In this document: piece after piece, positions 34,428-44,719 of the stretch
Numbering within the stretch: the stretch's first letter is position 1
How the letters are laid out: the number at the start of each line of letters is the position of its first letter
Program-made: the position numbers and the translations under genes
Notes under the pieces: model-generated
What the model was told of the DNA's origin: nothing
Seen by the model: the letters and a program-made list of their open reading frames with translations, nothing else
Databases searched by the model: none
From: Ascidia mentula
Taxonomy: Eukaryota; Chordata; Ascidiacea; Phlebobranchia; Ascidiidae
NCBI GenBank assembly: GCA_947561715.1
Contig: OX387200.1
Location: forward strand, 6,264,501-6,328,500
DNA: 64,000 nucleotides
Direction of reading: 5' to 3'

Positions 34428-34760
34428 GAATTATTTACAAGAGTCGCAACGTTGCTAGACCGAATTACCCAATTATATCAGTAATAAATGGCTCATACTG
34501 GTTGTGCCACCGCGATGGTATGGCCAAACAATATTGACTTAATAAGGGTGACTCCCGATGGTAAGCCTTTTGTTAAAAGCGCTGGGTGAGATATCTTTTG
34601 TCGATAATGTGCGCAAGTTTCATGCGCAGAGAGGCTGTTACACAGGGTTCAAGGAATATTTGTTAGCTTTCATCATAATCAACATTTACGGTGCAGCTTT
34701 ATCTTCGTGTTTGTCCAGACGAAGAAATATATTGCTCAGGTAAATAATAACTTACATGTA

Positions 34761-35186
34761 CATTAGGTTTGCAGGCTTGGCAGCCCAGGCAATGCAGCCT
34801 AGCTGGATTTTTCCGACAAGTAGGATAGATTTGTAAAATCAAGCTCCCGGTGAGGTTTAAACTCACAGCCCTGGGCTAACCAGGCCCAACGCTCTACCAC
34901 CGTTGAGATTTCCTACGTATATGAGAAGGTTGCCTGGTCGGTTGTGCGCTTGCGCACCAGTGTACCTTGGCCACGATATACCCCGTGAAACCACTGAGTT
35001 CCTGTAGTTGAGTTGGTAGAGCGTTGGGCCTGGTTAGACCAGGGTCGTGAGTTCAAACCTCATCAGGAGCTTGATTTTTCAAATGCAAACCTAATGATCG
35101 CGTTACGTTAGCTGCGATTGCCAAGCAAGGACCTACGCAGTTGGGCGATCCTGCCTATCATGCCATTGCATGTAATATTACTGCGT
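34761..35186. mobile_element. Composite tRNA-like SINE (duplicate of 7531-7954)
   Basis: Same insertion as in copy 1, with the same 13 bp flanking repeat (taacttacatgta). Reverse tRNA-like unit, ~85 bp core, forward tRNA-like unit (about 34998-35070) and end block. The two copies allow the age of the duplication to be judged from a non-coding element. Confidence 0.8.
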
Positions 35187-36207
35187 TAACTTACATGTAT
35201 ATACAGTTGTACCTGACTAACGTGCTGCAAAAAATCCCAGTATAAGCTGTAAGATTTATTATCAATCACGGTCAAACCGGACCTAAAACGCATTTCCTCT
35301 ATTCTCATGCGTTGATGCCAACCGTTTCCTGCGCTACCTTGTTGAAAAACGCGGCCACCACACCAAACCACACGTAGCCTACATCAGCCCTGCGATGCAC
35401 TGATGGAAGATCTCTGTAGAATGTAAACGGACGCCATGTAATGGCCGTGTACCTTTTGCGCAAAACATGAAACTATTCCTGGCACATAATTACATACACG
35501 CTTTGTTTGTTCACAAAAAGTGCTGTTACACAACCTGAACGCCGTCTCTTACATATTTAAACCTTAACTGAAGACAAACAACGACGACCTTCCAAGCTTA
35601 CGTTAAGGCTGTTGCCCACTGTTATCTTAAACCCACACGGGCTTACAATACAACGTTTATTTCAAACCATTCCATTACGTTTTAACATTCAATTTCGCAC
35701 TCATCAGAAAAAACAAACAAAAAATAAATGTGAGATCAGATCGCAAAATATCTGCACTGAAAGTAATTCGCAATCAACCCTAACCGAGCCCGCAAGCCGA
35801 CTTTCCTTTTTTCCAAGGTTTATACCAAAGAGCAGCGACCTTTCCTTAGTCGCACACCAACGCCAGACTCTGCAAGATCTCTTCGGACCGTACTATTCCA
35901 CATTCTTTTCCATTTTATTCACTGTTTGTATACTTGCTAAACCTTTTTTTCTTATCAGAATAGTATTCGTAGGAGGCTGAGAGCAGGGTGTTTTGGCTGC
36001 CCACGGACCGCAGGCTGTCTTCCTGTAGATTCATCAGCGGGAAAACTAACTTAGCTGACACCGAGTTAATGCTTGCCCTTCGATGGGTTTTGCTTCTGCC
36101 AGCACGTGGTCTCCTTCCATGCAACCTGTCGCAATCCATCACCTCCTAGTGCGACGGGCTGAGAACGTACGGCAGACGGTGATTCTCCGTGAGGAAATCA
36201 CCTTTAA

Positions 36208-36863
36208 AGTGCATATGACACGTAAAAATAAAACATGTTAATAATCAAACTAAGAGATGTTCAGAACTTTTTCAGGCTACTGGTTTCTGAGATACAGATG
36301 ATCAAAGTCGCACTTTTGCCGCTGCGAACGAAATCGTGCGAAAGCGAGATATTCTTGCGTGACCTCACAGAAGGCGCTTCGGTCGTGCGCGAGTGCTGGC
36401 AGCAAGCCTCATGCGTAGGAATGGAAGCAAAGAAACGCACCATTCCCGTCTTATCGAAGTACAGAGTTATGTCGTTTCTGCTATACCCTATGGCCTTCCG
36501 TTAATTAGGGACAAATAAGCCTTTGATTTGTGACGTCACAATGACATATTTTTGTGTGAAGCAAAACCCTGTCCTGACCTTTAAGGTAACATAATCTGTG
36601 GATTCTCCTTTGTTTGAAACTATTCGAAGTCTGCAAAAAAGGCGCCTTCTCCTATCTAAACAATGCATTTTTTTGACGCAAGTGCCTTGTGTGAAGTCCT
36701 TTTCTTCTTAGCGCAAAAGGTTTACGATTTTTGGTCGCCGCTATTTTTCGTGCAGTTTTCTACATTTTCTAGTTGACGTAGAACCGAAAAACTTTTGATA
36801 TATGTTTGTTGTAGATGTACCTTTAGTTTTACGCAAAGTTGTCATGGCCGTGTCATATGCACT
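36208..36863. mobile_element. TTAA-flanked DNA transposon (piggyBac/Kolobok-like, non-autonomous)
   Basis: 656 bp with a perfect 15 bp terminal inverted repeat (agtgcatatgacacg at 36208-36222; its reverse complement at 36849-36863) and the target duplication ttaa on both sides (36204-36207, 36864-36867). An internal frame of 89 codons (36235-36504) is not a recognisable transposase, so the copy is non-autonomous. Superfamily is inferred from TTAA only. Confidence 0.75.
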
Positions 36864-37389
36864 TTAAGCAGGACACACACTGGGAAACGATTGCGGCTGC
36901 GTCCGGGGAATCCCCAGACAGTCTGCGGCGCTTTTGTGCGGCTGTACGGGTGTATGTGCACCTAGCGTATGGGACACACACCTGCAAGGCATACCCACAT
37001 AAGGGTTAACTCTATTTTTTGTATTACATCAAACAATTCTTTACAAAATATCAACTTGATGTTTTTTATTACATGGGCGCCTGACTCGACAACCTTTATG
37101 GTTTCATCGGTGCCCATGCCATATTATTTCTTTGTATATTGTTCATCTGCGTAGTTGTTTTTTGGCGCAAAATAAACATGATGTGATTGAACATTTTGCC
37201 TTTTATAGTTGTAGGATAGATTAAAGTATATTATATAACGAAATACTTTTAAGGAGAATCTGTGTAGGAGATTACGTCATCCATTACTGATATCAACACA
37301 GACATTTGAGATCGTAAACACAAAACAGCAAGTGACGTTTCCCAGTCTTGTTTAACAACAAGTTATAAAACCCTAAAAATCTGTCCACA

Positions 37390-37450
37390 TATAAAAAACG
37401 TAACTTTATTCCGACGTTTCGTCTGTTATACAACAAGGCTTCCTCAGGAT
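37390..37450 (-). ncRNA. Possible hammerhead-like motif at Penelope-like 3' end
   Basis: On the minus strand the order is cctgagga, a hairpin (gccttgtt…aacagac, one mismatch and one bulge), then gaaacgtc. This resembles CUGANGA - stem II - GAAA of hammerhead ribozymes, which are known from Penelope-like elements. There is one extra base between CUGANGA and stem II, and no clear stems I and III, so activity is doubtful. Confidence 0.3.
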
Positions 37451-37564
37451 AATGAGACAGGTACAGCACACAACTAACGCCAAAAAACGTGCCAACACAA
37501 AAAAGGGATAACGCTAGCACCGCTTGTGAAATCATGTGATGTATAAAAATGGGCGGGAAAACTA

Positions 37565-37925
37565 CAGTCACAGTAAGTTATTATAGAGCACCGGGAAGTA
37601 AACGCACTGTTCCCTATCATTAACACAGCGATTGTTCTTGTGGATGTGGAGCGCTTCTAGGAAGAGGCGCTTTGTGTGACCCACCTCCTTTTCCAAAACC
37701 TAGCCTTGTCGAAGGCGATCTGATGACCTTTTAAGGCAGCATGCTTGGCTAACGCTGTCTTATTTGCGTCTTTCGACGCAACGTCGCGGCGGTGCTCCTT
37801 AATTCTGGTTTTCAAGTTCTTCCGGTTTCCCGATGTAGACACCCTCGCACTCTCCACATGGAATTTAATAAACCACTCCTTTTGGTTCCGCTACCTCCAT
37901 GACAATGGGGTGCAACAAAAACATT
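37565..37925 (-). mobile_element. Penelope-like GIY-YIG relic, second family
   Basis: Read on the minus strand, the nuclease core is broken by a frameshift near VYIGK, then LKTRIKEHRRD, KTALAKHAALKGHQIAFD, and LEALHIHKNNRCVNDR continuing to a typical Penelope-like C-terminal end. It is distinct from the 965-1816 family. The downstream side (37560 to ~37370) holds the element's 3' end with gacgaaacgtc. Confidence 0.7.
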
Positions 37926-38113
37926 ATAGTAAAAAAAACACTTGTGTCCAGCTATTTAGTGCAAACTACAATAGTGTGTGGATAATGTGGTTTAATTGCG
38001 AAACCCTTTTAAAAACGCAAACCCTTTAGGTTGATGCCTTGTATTGAATATAGGAAATTTGTGATACAACGCATGAAACATCTCACTGCGGTTCGGGTTT
38101 AGAAATACCGCCT

Positions 38114-38971
38114 TTAAATTACAATAAACAACATCATAAGCTGTCCAACGACGTAACGAAACGGCGAAACAGCGAATATTGAGAATCCAGAGTTACCCAA
38201 AATAGGCGCAGTCACAGGGGGTTTAGCCACGGTTGAGCCAGCAGTGATAGGGACAACGTCTGTGCAAAGGCCATCGCCGCAGTAGGGATACCCCATGGGA
38301 CAGGCTAAACAGGTCATCCCATCATTGTACGGTCTTGAGCCAATTAAGTTGCCAGCCGGGCCGTAGTTACAGACCAGCAAGATGGAGATGACCGAACCCA
38401 TGTTATCGCAGGAAGTGATGCCACACCCCAAAAACGCCGACGTCGCCCACACCACTTGCGTGTAGTGGCCACAAACCGAGGAGCAGGTGTTGCTCCGCAA
38501 GTTGTAATTCAAACGTTCCTCATGCCACCCCGTCAACAATTCCTCAATTACGTTGGTCAGGTTTCCTGGGTCGCCGACGAAAAGGGCAAGGTTCTCTCCT
38601 ACGCTTGCAAACGACACACCGAAGGTTCGGTTTGGGTTGTGGTTAAACGTGCATAGCCTCGAGTAGGCATGTGCTACTCCCGCAAGCTCCTCACTCCAGC
38701 TAATTTCTATCATATTACTCGCACTGGGTTTGACATTTCGTCTAATGTTGTTATGGAGGTTGACAGCCAGCTGTCGCAGCTGTACGTCGAAAGTCAGTTC
38801 TTCCATTTGGATGATACGCTTGTCCCGCGAAACCGCGTCCTCGCCCTTTTCGGCGTTTACACCGCAGTGGTTCTGTAACATAGCCCACAACAACACCACG
38901 AAAACACAAAACATCATCTTTCTTAACATGTGCTGAAATATACGCAAATACAGTAAACTTTTCTTTTCCAC
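38114..38971 (-). CDS. CAP/CRISP-superfamily secreted protein, probably GPI-anchored (single domain)
   Basis: Single exon, 285 codons from the first Met; the Met at 38929 (MLRKMMFCVFVVLLWAM) gives a cleaner signal peptide. The CAP domain shows LHNNIRR with the conserved His, SWSEELAGVAHAYSR, GENLAL, CGHYTQVVW with the second His, and CNYGPAGN, then Cys-rich CLACPMGYPYCGDGLC. The C terminus is hydrophobic (YVVGQLMMLFIVI) after a Pro/Thr-rich stretch, which suggests a GPI signal. Ascidian sperm carry a GPI-anchored CRISP-like protein (Urabin); relation to it is a guess. Confidence 0.85.
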   Translation of the reverse strand: MEKKSLLYLRIFQHMLRKMMFCVFVVLLWAMLQNHCGVNAEKGEDAVSRDKRIIQMEELTFDVQLRQLAVNLHNNIRRNVKPSASNMIEISWSEELAGVAHAYSRLCTFNHNPNRTFGVSFASVGENLALFVGDPGNLTNVIEELLTGWHEERLNYNLRSNTCSSVCGHYTQVVWATSAFLGCGITSCDNMGSVISILLVCNYGPAGNLIGSRPYNDGMTCLACPMGYPYCGDGLCTDVVPITAGSTVAKPPVTAPILGNSGFSIFAVSPFRYVVGQLMMLFIVI

Positions 38972-39514
38972 GGATTGTTTCAGGACGTTATTATTTTATT
39001 TGCGTTAAATACGTTTTGCTGCTCAAAGTTGTCCTTGGTGGTCTAAATAGCTAACGCCCACTGCTTGTAAATTTCCGGTTTTGAACAGTTTATTCCGCCA
39101 AAACAACTAATCAGCATTTGTCACAATATTATTAAAACAGGATGTTGTTTCATATTCGAAGTGACAATGTACAGCATATGTCGCCGCGCGGCATGTTATA
39201 TGTTACGCAAATCGGTACATAACGCAGAGTAGGCCCACAATAAACATTTTCTCCACATAGCCAGTCGAATTGTAAGTTGAAGTCCGTCAAAATACACATT
39301 AAATTATCATAACGTCACAATTTTTTCGTCTATCGGTTTTGCAATTTCTTTAGTTTTGTTTGTTGGGATACTTGCAGACAGGATAACAACGCAATCTTTT
39401 TAAATTTTTTGAAACTACGTACTTTTGGCAGAGCTGCACGCGCAAGCGACATTTAAACAAGCATTTTCTAGAGCTTGCATATACACGAAGCAACGTAAAT
39501 CGACCCTTCACTCT

Positions 39515-41163
39515 TTAAAGAAAGCAAGCAAGCAACAGCAAAGTTACAAAGATGCACAGTGTAGAAGCAGGTGCAGAAGGCGCGCTGTCCGTGCAAAGGT
39601 TTTTTTCGCACCAGAATCCTTTGGGACACACGGAGCAATACATACCCATGTCGTAGGGCTGCCTTTCATTCTTGTTGCCCCCAGGACCATAGTGGCACAC
39701 CACGAGCTGGCCGACCGCCCAAATATCACCGTCCCCGGTGTCAATGTCACGGCAAGTGGTGATACCGCAGCCGACGGCGTAGCTGTCGTCCCAAACCACC
39801 TGTGTGTACAATGGCAACTTGCTTAAAGTCATAAGGTTTACTGACATCGCAGCTAGGTAATTGCAGCCAAGCAGGAGAACAGACATTTTTCCTGACAAGA
39901 CGGTGCAACAATAAGTCAAATTGCGTCGAATTTTTTGGCTTAGGTCAAAAATGCCAAAAAATGGTCATAAACGGGTCTATTTTGCCGATCGACAATTGAT
40001 CGGCAAAACTGCTGTGTACGCTTGGCACACATTGACTTGGCCTTCGATCAATATATGATGACTGTAAGGAAGTATAAGCCTTCAGCAGAAGGTGATTCAG
40101 CCTTAAATTTTAATAGCACGCATTTTTTCTGTGCTCTTCAAAAAACACGTGAAAATTGTAAAAGGGTACGATAAACCGAAATAAATTGTACCTTTTTAAA
40201 TTTTCTTAAACCATTATGTTTGAAATTTCTTCTTCCTTAAGGATGATTGATGGAATATTAAACTATTTTTCGCGTGTTCTTCACTGTTATACAATGCGTA
40301 TATAACAAAAAGTGTCACATATTTATATAAACCTGTTCTGTAGACTCTATTTCGGCACATACCTGTGTGTAGTGGCTGCACACCGCTGTGCATGCGAGCG
40401 TGTCGTAAGTGAAGTTGTATTTCTCGTCGTCCCACACAGTAATCGCCGTGTTCAGGATCTTGAGCGGTTCAACCTCGGGCGAGCCGACGTACAGATTCTC
40501 GCCAACCCACGAAAATTTGCTCGACTTGCGCCCGCTGCTGTGTTTGTAAATGCACTTGCGCGAATACTCCTGAGCGGCAACTCCCAGCTCCTCGTCCCAG
40601 CTCATCTTCTGCAGGTTGCTGCCGCTTGGATTGGTGTTTGATCTGGCCGCGTTATGTCTCACCTTCACATGAAGAAAAGTTAACTTTCTGATTTCGGAAT
40701 ATTTATAAAGATGGTATTTGGATGAGACTGAACGTAGCGTTGTATGTGAAGGGCAATGTCAATAGTCTCCAAATGGTTAAATTGTAAATATTCTTATCAA
40801 AGAAAAAACAATAAAATCGTGTTGTTTCACACATCTTATTTTCTTTTTACACTGTCACAGGTAACCTCACATACACAAACACAAATTATATAGGTTTCCT
40901 CTTGTTCATGAGCAAAAAAGTATACAAGTTTCACTGTACACAAAGTTTATTTTTAAACACCCATGTATTCATGGGCACCACTGTGGTGATATTGTTTGAA
41001 GTATTCGTTATCGTCTCACCACTGAGTACTTCTTTTCTCGGTCGTTCAGAACTGTAGCGGTGATAATGGTCAGGTTTGCGCTGTTTTGTTCGACCTCCTC
41101 ACTTCGGTACTGGGAGCTTTGCAGGAGAACACAACATACAAGCGCCGTCAGTAAAGACCGCAT
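39515..41163 (-). CDS. CAP/CRISP-superfamily protein, three exons, probably GPI-anchored
   Basis: Exons 41163-41020 (signal peptide MRSLLTALVCCVLLQ), 40662-40363 and 39799-39515; phase 0 at both joints, 242 residues. CAP landmarks: VRHNAARSN, MSWDEELGVAAQEYSRKC, VGENLYVG, CSHYTQVVWDD across the second joint, GCGITTC, CHYGPGGN, then CSVCPKGFWCEKNLC. Both CAP histidines are present. The C terminus SAPASTLCIFVTLLLLACFL fits a GPI attachment signal. Same strand as the CAP gene at 38.1 kb. Confidence 0.83.
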
Positions 41164-41279
41164 TATGTAAATTACAACGCCAATAGATTTCCTGTATATT
41201 GAAAAGGATATTTGCATGAGTTTGGTCTTGGATAGGGATACATAATGATGCATTGCAGAGAGGGGTGCCTATAACTGTT

Positions 41280-42285
41280 GAATGAACAGTATTAAAAAAC
41301 ACTTTTTAATTTCTTTTTCTTATAAAAAGTGGAAATATGGGTGGTATTTGGAAGTACTACATTTTAGGAAGTAACAATTTGAAAATTAACCAAAACCAAA
41401 CCCAATTGTATTCAATGTACTATCCCACTGCTTACTGACTATACATTTTTTCTTAATCTTCAGTCTGTACAAAGGTTGTTGCAAACACTTGGAAATGCTT
41501 TTGACTCTAAATCCTATAACGCCAAAGGGGTTACAGCGGCATCAAAAAACATAATGGTCTTTCGGCAAAATCATTTCTTGCACAACCTAGAAAATACCTG
41601 AACTATCATAGAAATGCAAACACCAACCTTGCAAACCCAATTACTATTTCCTGACCAAACTGACACTTCGCATCATTCGCCAAAGAGCAATCGCGTCATC
41701 GTCTGAATAGTTCCCGATAGTCCAAATGCGCAGCAATGGGCACGAGTGCAATCAAACACCAACAGGCTCAATTACGTGACTCTTTATGCGTTCAAGAGGT
41801 TGCTATCGATGTGGCGAAGTGATTTAAAATAATTTTTGGAGTGGTGTTTGAAGGACAAGTCTCGAAACGATCGCGCAACACTCTTTCAACGGCCCTAACA
41901 ATATAACTAAAGAAGCTAATTTCAACATTGAATTTGTGATGTCACGTGTTATGCAATAGGAGTCCCAAATTTCGCCAACAATTTCCAGCGGAGTCTAAAA
42001 TTATTTTAACTATACATCTGTGTCGTGCTGGGTGTCGTTTATTCGTGCTGATTCGAATGACGAGCACATGACATATCAGGTAACGCGAAAGAGAGATGTA
42101 CGTCTTGTACATACGAAAATACGAAAAGTGCTCTTTGAAAAAATATGCAGCCACAAATCTTGATGTGTTAACCTAAGCTATTGGTTAGTTATTTCATTTA
42201 ATTTATGAATTATGTGTATATAATTTCGGTAGATGAAATAGAGGCGTAATATCAACACACACAAATCTATTCTGATTACAAAGCG
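41280..42285. other. Intergenic, no recognisable gene
   Basis: Lies between the three-exon CAP gene and the cationic peptide gene, both on the minus strand. No domain-bearing frames or repeats noticed. A polyadenylation signal for the peptide gene (aataaa, minus strand) is at 42286-42291. Confidence 0.4.
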
Positions 42286-42314
42286 TTTATTTGGAAAACT
42301 GAAACTTCAATCTT

Positions 42315-43413
42315 CTAATCCTCGTCCTCGGAGTTCTTGAAAGTTTCATCCTCTGCAAAAATACAAATTAGGTTGATTAATTTTTAAATCGGCCCAAAAT
42401 TTCATGCCAGCATGTTGTCTTACATCAATTTCTTAAATCAAATTGTTCGAAAGATGTTTGCGTGCATTTTAACAGAAAATTCGATTCTTCTGCACAAATA
42501 AATGCAAAAATCTTTAGATATCCGTATCGTAACAAACAAAGACTCGGCACGAGAGAGATACGCTTCAAGTGTCCTTGTATACGTATTGAGAAACTACCGA
42601 CCATAAGGATATCCACAAACCTACCAAGGTGTTGCATGGCCTCTCCAAGGTAGGCATCCATAAAGACGTCCTACAAAAACATGAAGTGGATTATTATCGA
42701 CAAACAAAACGCCCTGTACTGGGTGGTCCGTACCTCCAGCGTCTGTTCCTGCGGTTCGTTGCTGTCGATATCCCACAATGCTTGAGCGATTTTTTTCAGT
42801 CCTTTCATGCCTCGCATGATCCACCTGCAAACAAGATCTGGAGCATTGTTTGTGTTCTAGAGCGGTGATTCCCAACTAGACCCCAAATATAAAATTACCA
42901 CGTCCGCGGTCCCCTAATGCGTTATTTTACCTGCTGGACGTCTTTTCACGAACCAAGCTAGTTTAAATAAACAATGGCTGCAACATAACTAATAGATAAG
43001 TTTTGAAAACAAACTTAAATTTGCTTCAAATATTTGCATTCACTGATCCCCCTAAAACCATCCTACGCATCCCTCCGGGGTTAGAGAAACCCTGGTTGGG
43101 AACCACTCTTCCACAGAGTGAAATCTTTGAAACCCAACTTAAAACGAGAAACAGAAAGAAGAAATGCCCCAACTGACATTGAAACTATCAAAAGACAAAT
43201 TCCATTTCAAATAATTAATGAATACTACATCAGACAAAATCATAGAAGAAACCTCTGCATAAAGTAAAATTCACTTGTAGATACTCACCTTTCTTTTTGG
43301 ACCGGTTTTGGTTGCGACGTCCCAGACGGTGCTGGTTTTGCATCGCTCAGGTGCCGAGCTGTGGCTTCTAATACGACAACCACCAAGACGAGCCCAAACA
43401 GAATGACTTTCAT
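42315..43413 (-). CDS. Small secreted cationic-peptide precursor, antimicrobial-peptide-like (four exons)
   Basis: Exons 43413-43289, 42824-42734, 42670-42625 and 42352-42315 join exactly in frame, giving 99 residues. Residues 1-19 are a signal peptide (MKVILFGLVLVVVVLEATA). Residues 20-42 are a Pro/Lys-containing spacer ending in KER at the exon 1/2 joint. Exon 2 opens with a Trp-flanked cationic amphipathic segment (MRGMKGLKKIAQALW). The rest is acidic, ending NSEDED. This signal, cationic core and anionic tail layout is that of ascidian antimicrobial-peptide precursors. A TATA-like box (catataag) lies ~65 bp upstream, and aataaa 24 bp after the stop. A hAT MITE sits in intron 1. The function is inferred. 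Confidence 0.7.
42863..43108. mobile_element. hAT-type MITE in intron 1 of the cationic-peptide gene
   Basis: The ends cggtgattcccaac and gttgggaaccactc are inverted copies of the widespread cagtggttcccaacc type. The flanks ttctagag and ttccacag agree at 6 of 8 positions, a decayed 8 bp duplication. Related ends are at 53398-53607. Confidence 0.6.
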
Positions 43414-44719
43414 TTTCAAGGGTTATCTCACACAGTTCAAGCAAACGTAAAATACCTTCGCACTATCCACCACTGTGCTTATATGCGCTTGCAATCCATG
43501 GCTTATTTTCAATAAAGGAAAGCGGTTTTCCTATGAAAATTTTAAATTGCCCAATCGCTTTTTGTTTTGCATTTGCGAATATGAATAACTATGGTGGGCG
43601 GATATTAAGATAAGGATCGGTAAAAACCCATTTCGTAGGAAATTGCCATTTGCCTAGTTTGGAACGATGACATTTTTCCAATGTATAATACTGTAATAAA
43701 ATACAATAAAGCAACAAAAAGCCTCAGGCTTCAGAGACACTAATGATGCTGATCGGAAGTAAGCGAAATCGATTTTTCCAATTAATAAATCATCTGACAT
43801 CAAACTAAAGCGTGCTGTTGCTTCATCAAAATACATGCAGAACTTTGATGTCGCAAAGATAAAGACAATGCCTAACAGGGAAGCCAGAAACATTGCAACG
43901 CGAGTTTCATCGACCTTAATGAAATTGTTGTTCTCCAAAAGCGCGAAATTATTGTTTCCTAAATGCATTCATATTAAATATTCTAATATAAATATTTATC
44001 CATATGTAGATATAACTAAGCACAATCTATAATGGGCTGAATGGGATGAATAATGCTTTTATGTAGATATAGTGCGCCCTGCATTTTTGAATTTTCCGGA
44101 GTTTTTTTGCAACCATAGGCGAATTGCCGAAGCTGCAATATATCAAAATTTCCGAAAATGCAACATATAAAGTCTAACTAACTTGTTTGAGCGAAAACCG
44201 CGGCAAAAATCGAATATCGTAATTGTTTCCTGAGTGCGTGTTATTTCTGTGTGTAAAACCGAGTCATTTCCTCGCTACTGGCAAATATCTGTGGGAACTC
44301 ATCACACCTGCGGCACTAAAACGGAACGGGTGTTTTTGCTCTATCTCAGTTTGTTTATATTAATTCAAGTCTCTCAAAATATAGATTGGTACATAGAAAG
44401 TATAAAGTATTCTTTGCGATGCATAGAAAGTAAGAAAAGATTCAACAATGGACATTTCAAATTTGTTGTTATTTAGGGATAAGGTTCTATAAGTATATAC
44501 TATACATTCACGTGCCTATAATACGGCTACTTGGACTCATAAAGTACAGATTATTGTTTGAATAAAGCAATAATGTCTATATTTTCTAAGGTAAAATAAA
44601 ACATTTGTAATATTTGCACATATTTGTGCACAAAGCTTGGCTCGGTGGTTAAACATTCTCCGGCCCTTGGAATATTTGGGTGGTTGGTTTTTACTTGTTT
44701 CTTGCAGAGATAAGAAAAA
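43414..44719. other. Intergenic, divergent promoters
   Basis: Upstream of both the minus-strand cationic-peptide gene and the plus-strand double CAP gene. A TATA-like element for the former is near 43478-43484. Frames here (43654-43968 minus) show no recognised domain. Confidence 0.4.

Larger units (their letters stand above)
30947..36139. repeat. Segmental duplication, copy 2 (contains Fringe-like gene B)
   Basis: Direct copy of 3852-8880, ~5.2 kb. The right end stops at gcaacctgtcgcaatcc, 65 bp before a TTAA-flanked DNA transposon. It differs from copy 1 by scattered substitutions, a 27 bp coding deletion in exon 1, and a 119 bp insertion at 33883. Confidence 0.9.
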
